Of a DNA stretch of 64,000 bases, positions 1-11,228 are shown piece after piece. Within the stretch, counting starts at the first letter, position 1; every line of letters starts with the position of its first letter. The DNA is taken from positions 1 through 64,000 of the forward strand of contig JAOTOL010000419.1 in NCBI GenBank assembly GCA_034440575.1. The letters run 5' to 3'. The translations under genes and the position numbers were made by a program. The notes under the pieces were generated by a model that was not told where the DNA came from, did not search any database, and was given only the letters and a program-made list of their open reading frames with translations. Source of the DNA: Imbricaverruca yamaguchii. Taxonomy: Eukaryota > Arthropoda > Thecostraca > Neoverrucidae.

Positions 1-1996
1 TCGGTCCCAGCGATTGGGTCCTGGGGCGAGAACGGGGAGACGCTTCCGCTAGTGGGGAGCCCGACAGTGGCATACCTTCTTTCTTGGGACTGAGCGGGTG
101 TGGAGGACCCATCGTCTGACGGAGCCGGCTTTTCCACTCGCCGTCGCGGCGATGGGTGACCGGCCTTGGGGGAAGAGACTTGTCCGTCCCTTGGCGTCCA
201 CCCGTTCGGACCCTCTCTATCTGTGCGAGTCGTGCTCGCTTGGCCTCGCGGACACATCTTTCGGCTTCTTGGTGTTCAAGCTTGCGTCGGAGATATGGAT
301 TATTCGGTGGGTGTTACGTGACGGCGATGGAGGTGCGGAAGCAGATGTTGAGGATGAGAGCGAGGCCTACCTCACGGGCAGGGGCTGGATTTGGGAAGGG
401 AGGATGTGGATAAGAAGGATTTGGAGGTGATGGTGGTGATGCGTGGAGGGACTGATGGGAAGTTGGAGGACAGATGGGAAGTAGAAGGTGGGAACTTCAG
501 GGTACGTGACGTATTTGATTGGAAGGGATGGGCTTTGGTGGGGAGAACCGAGCAGGCCTCTTGGTCCGTTGGATTTGAACCCACTCCCCGCTTGCCAATG
601 TTGGTCGAGAACCATCTGGTGGGTTGTCACCGCAATCACACGTGGTGGGTGGGACACAGGTGGGCTCCGAGTCCCTTGTGTTGGCTACCTCTGCGCAACA
701 GGTGTCTTGAGTGGGGACTCTAAAAGCTCGAAGTATGGCAGTTAGGTGTCATACCAGTTTCGATGCCTTGTTGGGTTGTATACATTGTGTGCCCGTCAAG
801 GTAGATTTGGTTTTTGCAGAGTAAGAGATCCTGGGGTGCGATGTTTCATATAGGTCCCTGGCCTCTCTAAATGTGATGTTTCTAGTGTGCTTTATTGAGA
901 TTATTTAAAAAAAAAAAAAAAAAATATAATTCGGACACGTGCGGTCGTACGCGGTGTAGAGATGCTGTCCTTGAACGCAGTTGACACAAAACAGGTTTTC
1001 ATATAGGCAATTTTTACCGGAATGTTCAGGGGAGGCGCACCTGCTGCACACGAGGCGGTAACTGCAAAATTGTGTAGTGAATCCAAACCGTTGATACTTT
1101 AGGCAACGCATGGGGCTAAGAAGAAATTATCCTACAGTACGTAACCAACTCATCTCCGGAGGTAAATCGGTTCTGTTGAAAATCAGGATAACATTGTTTA
1201 TCATCAGTGCTCTCCTCTCTCTTTACTTTCATTTTCCTCGCTCCGATCACACCAAAGTTTGGGAGCCCATCCACGATTTCGTCCTCGGACACATCCATTA
1301 AATCAAGCAGTTTATTATCGCACGCGAGTTGTTTTTGTTTTATGAGTTTCCACGGTGATTTCGATCGTTCATTTCTCCTTTTGCCGTCCTTTCGCACACC
1401 GTACACGAACTCAAACACTGTAAATACAAATCTGCCCGCCTGCTTCAGAAAATTATACCTACAGTGCACCGTCCTTCAACTTCTAACACCGCAAAATCTC
1501 ACCGAATCTGTCGCATCCTTCCTTTTTCTGAAATGGGGATAGAGACGCAAGACGTTTGTGTTTTCTCTGAAGACGAATACACGAGGGTCGGGGGAACGTC
1601 CGATAGGGCGGTCTCGACCTCCAAGAAAGCAAGGGTTGGTCTGGCCCATACGGAGAGGGACCGGGAGTGTTTTTGTGTAGTGATGATGCCATATCGTGTG
1701 CTTAGTTTCCACTCCTCGGACGCCCCACTACATAGGGGCCCAACAGGGGGAACGCCTGGGCCCCCGCGGACGGGAGGTCGCCAGGCGCCCGAGGAGCTAT
1801 ACGAGGCAGGCGACGGCATCAACCGGCCGGGAGAGAGAGAGACTCACCACCCCGACCGGCACACAGTGCCGCTCACCCCTTGGCCCCGGCCGGCCGGGCC
1901 GGCGGGCACTGGGAAGGATCCCAGGCCCCGGCCCGAGGCAACCAGTCACTTGACCCGCGTGAGGCCCCCGTCCGCCCCTCCGGGATATCAGGACCA
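1..1996 (-). mobile_element. I-like LINE copy A, 5' portion (truncated by window edge)
   Basis: On the minus strand this matches the 5' part of the full-length copies at 7409-13736 and 41665-48215. It holds a GC-rich 5' UTR block (about 1707-1996), a Gag N-terminus, CCHC knuckles and then a proline-rich C-terminal region running off the window start. Similarity to the other 5' UTRs stops near 1996, so the copy lacks the outermost 5' UTR and is 5'-truncated. A 17-18-base A run at about 907-924 replaces normal Gag sequence. Stretch 1-840 shows only the low-complexity Gag C-terminal region and no other gene. Confidence 0.75.
905..1712 (-). pseudogene. Gag-like ORF1 of LINE copy A (broken)
   Basis: This is a nucleic-acid-binding ORF1 (Gag) of an I-clade LINE. 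The zinc-knuckle part (905-1111) reads C-x2-C and later cysteine clusters, including YDRTCPNY, matching the better-preserved Gag at 11867-12976. The upstream part (1116-1469) carries EDEIVDGLPNFGVIGARKMK, the same conserved block as EEEIVDGLSKFGVTGARKMK in copy B. The two pieces lie in different frames. A poly-A run cuts the knuckle region short. Not expected to be functional. Confidence 0.75.
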
Positions 1997-2234
1997 AGTC
2001 TGCCGCCAGGCGTTGAGGAGGAAGCACGTGTTTGGTGGAGCTACTACATACGAGCTAAGTGTTGCGGAAAAGGACGGTGTACTGGGATAAATTGTGTATA
2101 GATATTTAGCGGTTGCTTCTGAGCGTATATTTCAACAGTTTTTATCAAATAAGTATTTTTGACCAGCAAATTAGGCTATATTAACCCAGGGAGGCTGCCC
2201 AGCGCCATTTTGTTAAGTTCTAAGGGTGTTGGCT

Positions 2235-2553
2235 GTGTCAATTTGGTGTTTAAGTTTAAGATAGATTTTAAGACTAAGATAGTAGGCATAGCATTACACT
2301 AGGTATATCTTCATATCCTAGTGTAACTGCAGGATTGTTGGGTGTTGTGGACGGGTACTACAGTGTTTGATTCAGTGGTGTATATTTGTGTGGTGTGAGC
2401 TCTGTAGTGTGTAATTCTAGAGTGTATAATTCTATAGTGTAGGCTTCTGTAGTGAATAAGTTTGTGTCAAATTGGTGTGTAAGTTTAAGATAGATTTTAG
2501 GACTAAAATAGTGGGCATAAATTACAGTAGGTATCTTCATATCTAGTGTAATT
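2235..2553 (+). repeat. Duplicated segment in CR1 5' UTR
   Basis: About 90 bp at 2235-2326 is repeated, diverged, at 2464-2553. Both start GTGTCAA..TTGGTGT, contain AAGTTTAAGATAGATTTTA, and end with CTTCATATC(C)TAGTGTAA. Tandem 5' UTR segments are common in LINE promoters, so this may be a duplicated promoter module (inference). Confidence 0.6.
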
Positions 2554-2700
2554 ATACGGGATTATAGTGTATTGTAGATACTTATAGGCTATATTACTGT
2601 ATTACTGTAGATATATTACAGTAGATACTTGTAGGCTTACAAGCTTACAGTAACTAGACTTAGTACTAAGAGTAGAAAGAAAAAAAAAACAACAACAAAA

Positions 2701-3576
2701 ATGGAAGGAGACTGTGGGAATTGTAAGTGTGTGGGAATCATTGGGGACTTGAGTAAGAGGTTAGATATGTTAACGGGGGAGGTGGAGCGCTTGAAGTGTT
2801 TGGTGGCGGGACCCATCATGGGAGGTGCCAGCCAGGCAACTCGGGTGCCCGAGCGGAGGACTGATGGGAGTTCGGATGGCTTGGTCCGGGATGGTGGCAG
2901 TTGGAAGGTGGCAAGGCGCCATAGCACCCGACTGGCGCTAAGGAAGGTGGACATGGGCGTCCCAATTAAAAATAGGTTTGATGCACTGGAGGAGAGGGAA
3001 GGTAATGATGAGAGGGACGGAGGTGGGGATGACCAGATGGCTGAAGATAGAGATGGAGAGAGAGAGGTTTTAGTCATAGGGGATTCCAGGGTTCGGTACA
3101 TGGATCGAACATTTTGTAACAAGAACCCCAGCAGACGGATGCGTGTTTGCTACCCGGGAGCGCAGGTGAAAGATGTTAGGGATAGGCTGGAGGGAGTAAT
3201 GAGGGGAAGTGGAGAGGGTGCAACGGTAATTGTGCAGGTTGGAGTTAACGATGTAGGAAAAAATAATACAGAGGAAACAATGAAAGCCTATAGGGCTTTG
3301 ATAGGTAGTTTAGCAGGAAGTAGGAAAAGAGGAGTGGTGACATCCATCCTCCCTATGGTCCATGCAAGCATGGAGTGGTATTCGAGGGCCATTGGGCTCA
3401 ATACCAGGGTGGCCAACATTTGTAAGGAGCTTGGGGTGCAGTTCTTGGATTTGTGGGGGGAGTTTTGGGGGAGGACGGAGATGTTTGCTTTAGATGGATT
3501 ACATCTGAGCAAGAGAGGAGTGGAACTGCTCAGCAATAGGTATGAGGAGGCTCTCAACAGGAAACAGGGAAACTAG
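2701..3576 (+). CDS. CR1-like ORF1, SGNH/GDSL-type hydrolase protein (291 aa)
   Basis: This ORF is intact from ATG to TAG. An N-terminal Cys motif (CGNCKC) and basic low-complexity region lead into an SGNH fold from about residue 122. Block I is VIGDSR (Ser ~128), block III is VGVND (~170-174) and block V is DGLHLS (Asp ~265, His ~268), so the presumed catalytic residues are all present. ORF1 esterase domains of this type are known from CR1-group LINEs and are thought to act in RNP or membrane interactions. The ATG follows an A-rich tract directly and ORF2 starts about 50-70 bp downstream. It is the only intact ORF of this element. Confidence 0.88.
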   Translation: MEGDCGNCKCVGIIGDLSKRLDMLTGEVERLKCLVAGPIMGGASQATRVPERRTDGSSDGLVRDGGSWKVARRHSTRLALRKVDMGVPIKNRFDALEEREGNDERDGGGDDQMAEDRDGEREVLVIGDSRVRYMDRTFCNKNPSRRMRVCYPGAQVKDVRDRLEGVMRGSGEGATVIVQVGVNDVGKNNTEETMKAYRALIGSLAGSRKRGVVTSILPMVHASMEWYSRAIGLNTRVANICKELGVQFLDLWGEFWGRTEMFALDGLHLSKRGVELLSNRYEEALNRKQGN

Positions 3577-3642
3577 GCAGGACATGGGGGGATGTAGCTG
3601 ATAAAGAGAGAAGCATAGCAAGCAATGGAAGGAATAATTTAT

Positions 3643-6413
3643 CATGTTTTTATGTCAATGCCAGAAGTGTTAGGAACAAAATTGGGGAACTGCATGCATA
3701 TATGTTGTCTGAACAGCTAGATTTGGTGTGCATAACAGAAGCATGGGTTAACGAAAGCATGTTTGGAGACAACTTGCAAGAATTTGAATTGACAGGCTAC
3801 AACATGCATGCCTATCAAAGAGAGGCAAGGATAGGAGGTGGCATTCTCTTGTATGTTAGGCAAGTAATGAAATGTCATTCCATAGAGGATGGAGTACATA
3901 GTGCAGGAGTAGAATCTTTGTGGTTAGATATAATTCTGAAGAATGGAACAAAATTTAGGATTGGGGCATTCTATAGACCTCCAGACCAGAATGAAAACAC
4001 TGACAGGCTGATGCAGGAAGAGATAAGTAGGAGAGTACAGGAGAGAACTATTTTGTTGGGGGATTTCAACATAGCAGGATTGGGAAACAAAACAATAGGT
4101 GTAAGCAAATCAGAAAGATGTTTCATGGCTTGTTTTGAGGACAATTTCTTCTTTCAAATGATACACGAGCCTACAAGGGAAAATAAAATATTAGATCTAG
4201 TGCTTACTAATGAGGAAAATTTTGTGCAAAATGTTAACGTAGGAGAGACCTTTGGTAATAGTGATCACAACATTATACGCTTCTCATTATATGTTGGAAG
4301 GGTAGCAACCAACAGAACATTGATTCGAATTTTACAAAGGGAATTACAGTGAGTTCAGGAGCTTCCTAAGTGAAATTAATTGGGAAGTCATATTGAATGG
4401 CTTAGATGCTTATGAAATGTGGACAATGATAAAAGATAAGCTATTTCAGGGTCAGGATAGGTTCATTCCCAGTAGGCAAATTAGATCAAACAGGGTTAAG
4501 CACCCTTCGTGGCTGACTAGGGAAGTTAAGCAATTACTGGACTCAAAGAAACAAGCATTCAAGAAACTAAAAGATACTAACTCTGGGTTAAACCTAGAAT
4601 CATATAGAATAGCTAGAAATAAAGTTAGGAGGTGTGTTAGAGCATCTAAAAGACTTGCTGAAATCAACTTTGCTCGAGAATGTTCAGCAGGTAATGCTAA
4701 GAGATTCTTTAGCTTCTATAAATTTAAGGCTAAAAAGTGTAGTGTAGGACCACTGGAGGTAGATGGGGAAATAGTGGTTGATGATTGCGACATTGTGGAA
4801 TCCCTAAGCAAGCAATTCTCATCAGTCTTCACTAAAGATAATTCTGGTACAATAGGAACATCTGTAGGCCATGCCATGGCAGGTGATATGCTGGAGGATC
4901 TTACAATAACTACAGAAGCCGTAGAGAAGCAGTTGCAGAATATAAAACCTAATAAAGCTTCGGACCAGATGAAATATATGCTAGGATCTTAGTAGAGTGT
5001 GCTAAAGCTTTAGCAACTCCCTAGGTATCATTTTCAGGCGATCTATGGAGTATTCAGAAGTACCTGAAGATTGGAGAAATGCAAGTGTAGTACCAATTTT
5101 CAAAAGGGAAATAGGAAGAGTGTAGGAAACTACAGGCCAGTCAGTTTGACCTCATTAGTTTGCAAAGTACTAGAAAAGCTGGTTAAACAGAATGTTCAGA
5201 TTCATCTTGATAGGCACAACCTTTTAAGGGATACTCAACATGGATTTCGATCTCAAAGGTCTTGTTTAACTAACCTATTGGAGTTCATTGAGTATGTTAC
5301 CAAAGAAGTAGACAATGAAAGCAGGATGGATGTTGTGTACTTGGACTTTAGCAAAGCTTTTGATAAAGTTCCACATGGAAGGTTAATTCATCAATTACAA
5401 CAACATGGGATTGTAGGAAAAGTTCTACATTGGATTGAAGCATGGTTGCAGGGAAGGAAACAAAGGGTAGTATTGAATGGATGTAAATCTGGTTGGAAAG
5501 ATGTTCTGAGTGGAGTGCCACAGGGCTCTGTTCTAGGGCCCCTCCTCTTTATCATCTTTGTGAACAACATTGAAGTAGGGCTGAGGAATAGAGTGTTCAA
5601 ATTTGCTGATGACATCAAGCTGGTAGGAGTGGCTAACAGCAGAGATCAATCTAGTAATATTCAACTAGATTTGGACGACCTAAAAGAGTGGGCTGATCAA
5701 TGGCAGATGACTTTCAACTATGATAAGTGTAAGGTTATGCATATAGGGTCTGCAGGCGAGACATTCAGTTATAAAATGGGAGGGAGGGAACTGGATGTTA
5801 TTGAAGAGGAAAGGGACTTAGGTGTGTTGGTCTCAAAAGACCTTAAAGCAGAAAAACAATGTATCTCAGCTAGAAATAGGGCACTCAGAATGCTGGGACT
5901 CATTAATAGAAGTGTGAAATATAAGAGCAGGGAAGTCATGAAAAAGCTGTACTTAGCATATGTGCGGCCCCACTTGGAGTACTCTGTACAAGCATGGAGC
6001 CCCTACCTAGAAAAGGATATAGATATGTTAGAAAGAGTCCAGCGCAAAGCCACTAGACTCGTCAGTGGATTAAGTAACTTAGAATATGGAGAAAGGCTTA
6101 ATGCATTAGATATGTACTCACTCAAGTATAGGAGATTAAGGGGAGACATGATTGAAATGTACAAAATTGTTAGAGGGCTAGATCAGGTCAATTTGAATGA
6201 TGCTCTGCAGTTTAGAGTATCCCATAGGGGTCATCAATTCAGGTTAGACAAAATGAGGTGCAGGACAGTTAAACGACAACAGGTCTTCAGTCAAGGGTTG
6301 TTGACCAATGGAATAGGCTGCCTGCTGATGCAGTGGGGAGTCCCTCATTGAATGTCTTTAAAAGTAGGGTGGATAAATTTTTTAGACAGGAAAATGTTGT
6401 TTTTGAATTCTAA
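3643..6413 (+). pseudogene. CR1-like ORF2: AP endonuclease + reverse transcriptase, frameshifted
   Basis: The endonuclease domain is at about 3643-4352: NARSVRNK near the start, ITEAW, LLGDFN, then GNSDHNI as the SDH catalytic motif. The open segments 4393-4992 (linker to fingers) and 5071-6351 (RT) follow in another frame. RT motifs are VYLDFSKAFDKV (motif A Asp), GVPQGSVLGPLL (motif B) and FADDIKL (motif C, ADD). Breaks lie near 4340, near 4965 (one base missing at an SGPDE-type motif), near 5020 and near 6295. After the last, the other frame carries the conserved end VDQWNRLP and stops at 6411-6413. Dead copy, but recent enough for all domains to be readable. Confidence 0.88.
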
Positions 6414-6479
6414 CTTGTGATGCATGGGATATTGAGTATTTTCACTAGCTATATAGGGTATAACATTATGCTAGTATTA

Positions 6480-6905
6480 TGTTGTACTATATGGGGTGTT
6501 ACCACTTTCTGAACACTCAATCGACATCCTGGTCCAAAAACTATAGACATCCTGCTTCTTGATGCGTGCTTATGAAGTGTCTCCTTTCTAACATTACCTC
6601 GTTTGTTAAGTAGCATGATCATGCTCTTGATAAGGGGTGGTGATACATGAATATTTGGCAATGCAACTTCAGGTAAATGGATTATTCATAATGCGAACAT
6701 CGCCAGGGTATGTATTATTTTTTGTCTCGCTATCCCAAATATAGCTCTTCCTACTATTTGAATATCAAAACAAATTATGAGGGTACAAACATTGGCTCAA
6801 ATTTAAGTCTGAAAAACATCAAAGGCACTTGGAACGATACTAATTTCATGACAAATTTCGACATCCTACTGTGCTCGTTTCGACATCTCACACCTAACGA
6901 AAAAC
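6480..6905 (+). repeat. Dispersed repeat family R1, copy 1
   Basis: About 425 bp matching, in inverse orientation, 24775-25215; a weaker fragment is at 34790-34930. Shared landmarks include TTTCTGAACACT, TGATGCGTGCTTATGAA, GTCTCCTTTCTAACA and ACTGTGCTCGTTT. Parts are open in one frame in both copies (LCSFxHLTxxEK shared), but no known domain is visible. Possibly a fragment of an unrecognised transposon. Confidence 0.6.
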
Positions 6906-6922
6906 CAATATTTTCACACTGC

Positions 6923-7026
6923 AGTGCCGGTGCCGGTGCTGGTGCCGGTACTGGTGACGGTGACAATACCGGTTCTAATGACGGTGACAGTGCCGGCACT
7001 GGCGATGATGACGGCGACAGTGACTC
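6923..7026 (+). repeat. GGTGCC/GGTGAC hexamer-like repeat
   Basis: Degenerate hexanucleotide array (variants GTGCCG, GTACTG, GTGACG). It yields Gly/Ala/Asp-rich readings in several frames and explains the long overlapping ORFs here. No coding evidence. Confidence 0.7.
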
Positions 7027-7337
7027 CTACCGTCAGCGGTGCGTTGTTTGAGCTGGTCGTAGTTGGGTCGAATGGCGGCCAGATCGCCGTGCCGCAGTCC
7101 AAACAGAGGGTGTCCGCCGTTGACACTGTCGTCCGGCGCTGCTTCCTCACACAAAAACAGGGCAGACGAGTCTTTTGCAAGCGTGCGCTGGATCTGACAA
7201 GCACACAGGCACGTCGTATTACATCTGGAAAATTAATGGTAAACATCAACGTCAAAACATCGCATCTGACTAACGCTGTCGAAATAATACCACAAACCGG
7301 TAACAAAAACGTTGTTAGGGTGCAAAAGCATCATGGT

Positions 7338-7380
7338 CGGACAAGATCGTGCCGTACTTAGTAGGGCGCGATCTTGTCCG
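7338..7380. repeat. Perfect 12-bp inverted repeat (hairpin)
   Basis: CGGACAAGATCG (7338-7349) and CGATCTTGTCCG (7369-7380) flank a 19-base loop, 18 bp from the target site of LINE copy B. Function unknown. Confidence 0.7.
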
Positions 7381-7398
7381 AATATGACGCTGATACAT

Positions 7399-7408
7399 AA
7401 CGTAAATG
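7399..7408. repeat. Target-site duplication of LINE B (3' side)
   Basis: AACGTAAATG, repeated exactly at 13737-13746. Confidence 0.85.
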
Positions 7409-7436
7409 GTGGTGGTGGTGGTGGATTGGAGTTTAA

Positions 7437-7469
7437 GGGCGCGTCGACATCTAGGGTCATTTTGCGCCC
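7437..7469 (-). other. 3'-terminal stem-loop of LINE B
   Basis: Sense strand: GGGCGC, loop containing AAAATGACC and GTCGA, then GCGCCC. The same structure is found at the 3' end of copies C (41683-41715 region), E and F, in more altered form in D, and in the solitary short units. Its conservation suggests it is the 3' recognition structure for the LINE reverse transcriptase (inference from LINE biology). Confidence 0.7.
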
Positions 7470-7559
7470 ATAACTGAATTGTAATCAATATACGGTGCTG
7501 GTATCATAGGTCACTATCCATCTTTACGGGTGGGGGTATATCACGTCAAGGCGAGCTTC

Positions 7560-8360
7560 TCAAATGAACATAAAAATATTCCCAGACGCAACGGCCTCAG
7601 AGTCGTTCCCTATAAGCATACGTAAAGAAGAGTCGGTATTCAACCGTCTTAAAATCTGGCGTCGTAGAGGATCTAGCAGTGTACAGCTAACTAAAACATG
7701 GTACACGGTAAGCGGGTTAGAACAGCGCGGACATACGGGACGGCCATTAACGGTCAACATATAACTATGTGTTGCAATGGTATGGCCTATTCTCAATCGA
7801 CAGAGTATTACTTCTTCCCGACGTTTGGTTCGGTGAGAGGATGGCCATTTTCCTAGTGTCGATTTTAAAACCCTGAGCTTACTACACTTCGAATTCCAGG
7901 ATCGTTGCCATTCTGACCGTATACTTAACAATATAGTAGGGTATATATCTCTTGGAGGGAGCCGTAGATGGACCACACGACCATTGTTAATGGCGTCTTT
8001 GGCGGTTATGTCAGCAGCTTCGTTTCCCGCGAGTCCCACATGGCTAGGAATCCAGCAGAACACGATATTTCTTCTGATGCCATGTAAGGATTTTACCATT
8101 TCCATAATCCTCCGAACAGGTCGGTTATCCTGGTTAAAGATGTTCAGTGCCTGGAGACTGCTCAGAGAGTCTGTGAAAACCACATGCTTTGTGGACCGAT
8201 CTTTCTGTATAAAATAGAGGGCTTGCAGAATGGCATACAGTTCGGCAGTAAAAATCGAGGCTTGCATAGGAAAACAAAAAGATCGAACACCTTGTCGACT
8301 TACGTAAGCACGCCCGACGCCAGAGACCGACTTTGAGCCGTCTGTGTAAATGCGCGAAAA
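7560..8360 (-). pseudogene. RNase H and C-terminal Cys/His region of LINE B ORF2
   Basis: RNase H catalytic acids are visible: IYTDGSK (near 8335), FTAELYAI (Glu), FTDSLSSL (Asp), then CWIPSHVGLAGNEAAD (His, Asp). The conserved CRLRIGHT.ATH region follows, with CPRC, a Zn-like C-terminal motif. The main open part is 7560-8267. Readable and largely undamaged, but separated by frame breaks from the RT at 8491-9510. Confidence 0.85.
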
Positions 8361-8490
8361 GTCGTGATTTACAATGCTAACATACGGAGTTCCTCTGGGT
8401 TTACCTGTCCTTTCTTTGAGCAGGTCAAAGTCACGTCAGTCTTCACTGGGACAGCAGGCCAAGGGGGAGTTCTCGGTGTGATCACACGTG

Positions 8491-10007
8491 CTATGGAACG
8501 CGGCCGGATATTACATTCTCGAAGAATCGAAGACATACGAGTGGAAAACGGTAATGCACGCTGAGCCCTGTGACGTGCTCTTGATGTTTCTGAAAATATC
8601 CACCGATAAGCTGGGTTGTTCCAGTCTTGTGCGACATTACATGCGTATCTCGCGCCCAATAACTTACGGCGTAGCGCAAGAGGTCTACTTCTGTCATTAC
8701 ACTAGCAGCATGTGAGGTGCGAAAGGCTCCAGTAGAAATACGAAGAGCTGCATTGTGGATCACATCAAGGCGACGCTTGGTTGTGGCACACGCTCCGTCA
8801 TAAATAAAACATCCATAGTCAATTTTAGAGCGCACGAGCGAACGATACATAAGAAGCAAGATAGATCTATCTGCTCCATACGAACATCTAGAGACTGTAC
8901 CCATTACCTGTAGTCGCTTTGCATATTTTTGTGCAAGATCGTTGATGTGGGTGGTGTATGTCAGTCGGCGATCCATCCACACACCCAGAAAGTTGGCAGC
9001 TGGTTTGAATGGTATATGGCGTCCATTGAGCATAATCACGGGGTTAGTACAGGAGCGTTTGCGGCAGAAGTGGATAGCGATGGTTTTCGATGAAGAGATA
9101 ACGAAACCGGTTTTGTTGCACCAATCCTGCACCTTCCGAACAGCCATCTGGAGTTGTCTCTCAACCGTGTGCACAGAGCGTGAAGAGAACCATATGGCGA
9201 AATCATCCACGAAAAGCGCTCTCCCTACGGAAGTTGGCAGCAATGTACTCAGGTCCTTAATTGAAATAGCAAACAATGCAACGCTTAGTACGCTCCCCTG
9301 CGGGACTCCATTAACTTGTGAAAAAGTGCCAGATAGGGAGTTTCCTATTCTAACGCGAAACGTTCTGGAAGACAGAAAATTGGACAAGAAGACACCCATG
9401 GGACCTCTGATTCCCATATTTTGGAGCTTCATCAGGATCCCGTGACGCCACGCCGTATCATATGCGTCGTCGATGTAAAAAAATATTACTGCTGTATGGT
9501 GGCGTTTCATAAACCCAGAGCGTACAACCGAGTCCAGTAATAAAATGTGGTCTACGGTGTTTTGCTACGGTGTGTGATACGGTGTTTTCGGAATCCACTC
9601 TGTATTACAGTAAGGAGATTGTTACGTTCTAAAAACCACATCAATCGGACATTCACCATTTTTTCAAACAATTTACACAGGGAGCAGGTCAGTGAGATGG
9701 GACGGTAATGTAATGGATCCGTGCCTGATTTCCTTGGTTTATGTATGGGCACTATAATTGCTTCCCGACATGACGGTGGAAATGTGCCGGATGTCCACAT
9801 TACATTTAGTTCTTCCAAAAGTGTTTCTAAGGCAACAACTGGTAAACGTTTTATGATATCATTATGCGGAATGTCGGGGCCCTCTGCCACGCTCTTGAGT
9901 GTGCCGATCGATGCAGTTAATTCAGAAATGGAGAATGGTATGTTATACTGGAAGACGTCTGTAGTGGAAAATGAAGAGGACGTGCCTCGCACCGATCCTT
10001 GTGTCAC
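8491..10007 (-). pseudogene. Reverse transcriptase of LINE B ORF2 (two pieces)
   Basis: The N-terminal piece (9552-10007) carries GPDIPHNDI, a KPRKSGTDPLHYRPISLT block and GFRKHR. The C-terminal piece (8491-9510) carries motif A FFYIDDAYDTAW, motif B GVPQGSVLS and motif C FVDDFAIW. It ends in the thumb/linker with TGAFRTSH. One frame break lies near 9530-9550, and another just downstream shifts the NPAYRW linker. Motif A has two acidic residues in line with other I-clade RTs. Confidence 0.88.
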
Positions 10008-10414
10008 AAAAATTGCTCGTTATATGTGTTTTCCGAGCGTGCGGACGAGGCACACCCCATCTTGTCAGCCACTTCTTCTGGGTCGATGATGTCCTGTCCT
10101 GCCATGTGCAAGACGGGAAGAGGAACTGGGGAGTGTTTCCCAGAGAAACGGTTAATACGGGACCATACGGTAGACAGTGACGTGGAACGATTTAACGTGC
10201 TTACGTACGATTTCCACGAGTCTCGTTTCGCCTCGGCAATAATACGTCGCGCAAGCGCTCGTGCTTTGCGGAAAGCTATTAAATTGTACGTGCAGCTATT
10301 ATTGTTAAATGTACGGAATGCCCTCTTCCTAGCACGGATAGCCTCCAGATACTTATCGGACCACCATGGGACTGGTGCTCGAATTGACGTCCCCGAAGAT
10401 CGAGGGATGTGGTG

Positions 10415-11208
10415 CTAGGCACTCTGCACAGTTGCCGAAGTGAATGTTTCTATGGAGATAACGGATTCATCGGAATGGTCGCGGAGCGTGCTTTCAAGGT
10501 GACCTTGGAAAGCTTCCCAGTCGGCTCGGTGAAATATCCACTTTGAAGGTCGCCGACTAACCGTAACTCGATTAATGAAATGGGAGTAGACAGGAAAGTG
10601 GTCGCTGTTATGTGGGTCGCTATCAACCGACCATTCTAAGACAGGTGCAATTTCTGGACTGCAGAGAGTGAGGTCCAGCACGTCTGACGTCTGACGTCTG
10701 ACCAGTTGGTAGTGTAATATGTGTTGGTGTTCCCGTGTTAAGAATGCAGAAAGAGAAATCACTTATAAAACGTTCCATTGCACGCCCACGGTTAGTAATC
10801 TTTGTTGAGCCCCAAAGAGAGTGGTGCGCATTAAAATCGCCGCACACCATCACCGGTGGTGTGAGTTGAGCCACAGTTTCAGAAAGATCAGAAAGTGGAA
10901 ATAGCCTGCCCGGTGGTAGGTATATGCTACATATAGAAACGACACGGGATTTATTACTGCACGAGCAGCAATGCACTAAATATTTGAAGAGAGAGAGGAA
11001 CATGTGTGAATGGGACAGAGTTGTGCACAGCAATGAACACACTGCCACGTGACACAGTGCTAGACGACACATCTTTTCGTAAAACGGTGTAATTTCTTAG
11101 ATGAAACTGAGCACCTGGAGCCAGTTTTGTTTCCTGGATACATACTACCGATGGCGTACGGGAGCTTAAAAGATGCTGGAGGTCACTGAAGCTGGATTTG
11201 ATTGCCAT
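10415..11208 (-). pseudogene. AP endonuclease of LINE B ORF2 (frameshifted)
   Basis: Three overlapping frames together cover an exonuclease-endonuclease-phosphatase domain. VCIQETKL (10954-11208) is the Glu motif. VMVCGDFNAHH is in 10623-11072. NSDHFPV, the SDH catalytic end, is in 10415-10762. A triplicated GACGTCT run at about 10680-10700 (CACGTCTGACGTCTGACGTCTG) causes one of the frame breaks and looks like replication slippage. Confidence 0.82.
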
Positions 11209-11228
11209 ACAGTTCCACTGTAAAACTA

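Larger units (their letters stand above)
2165..6440 (+). mobile_element. CR1-like non-LTR retrotransposon (near full length)
   Basis: An internally duplicated AT-rich 5' UTR (2165-2700) is followed by ORF1 with a GDSL/SGNH hydrolase domain, then ORF2 with AP-endonuclease and reverse transcriptase and no RNase H. This order and the SGNH-type ORF1 are typical of the CR1/L2 group. ORF1 is intact. ORF2 has several frameshifts and a nonsense change. The exact ends are not certain because I see no convincing TSD. It is on the opposite strand from all the I-like LINEs in the window. Confidence 0.88.

Noticed and set aside
1464..2090. 208-codon plus-strand ORF
   Set aside because: Antisense to LINE A Gag and 5' UTR; biased GC-rich translation without domain.
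6710..7361. Gly/Ala/Asp-rich ORFs
   Set aside because: Hexamer repeat read in several frames plus R1 repeat; no domain and no splice signals recognised.
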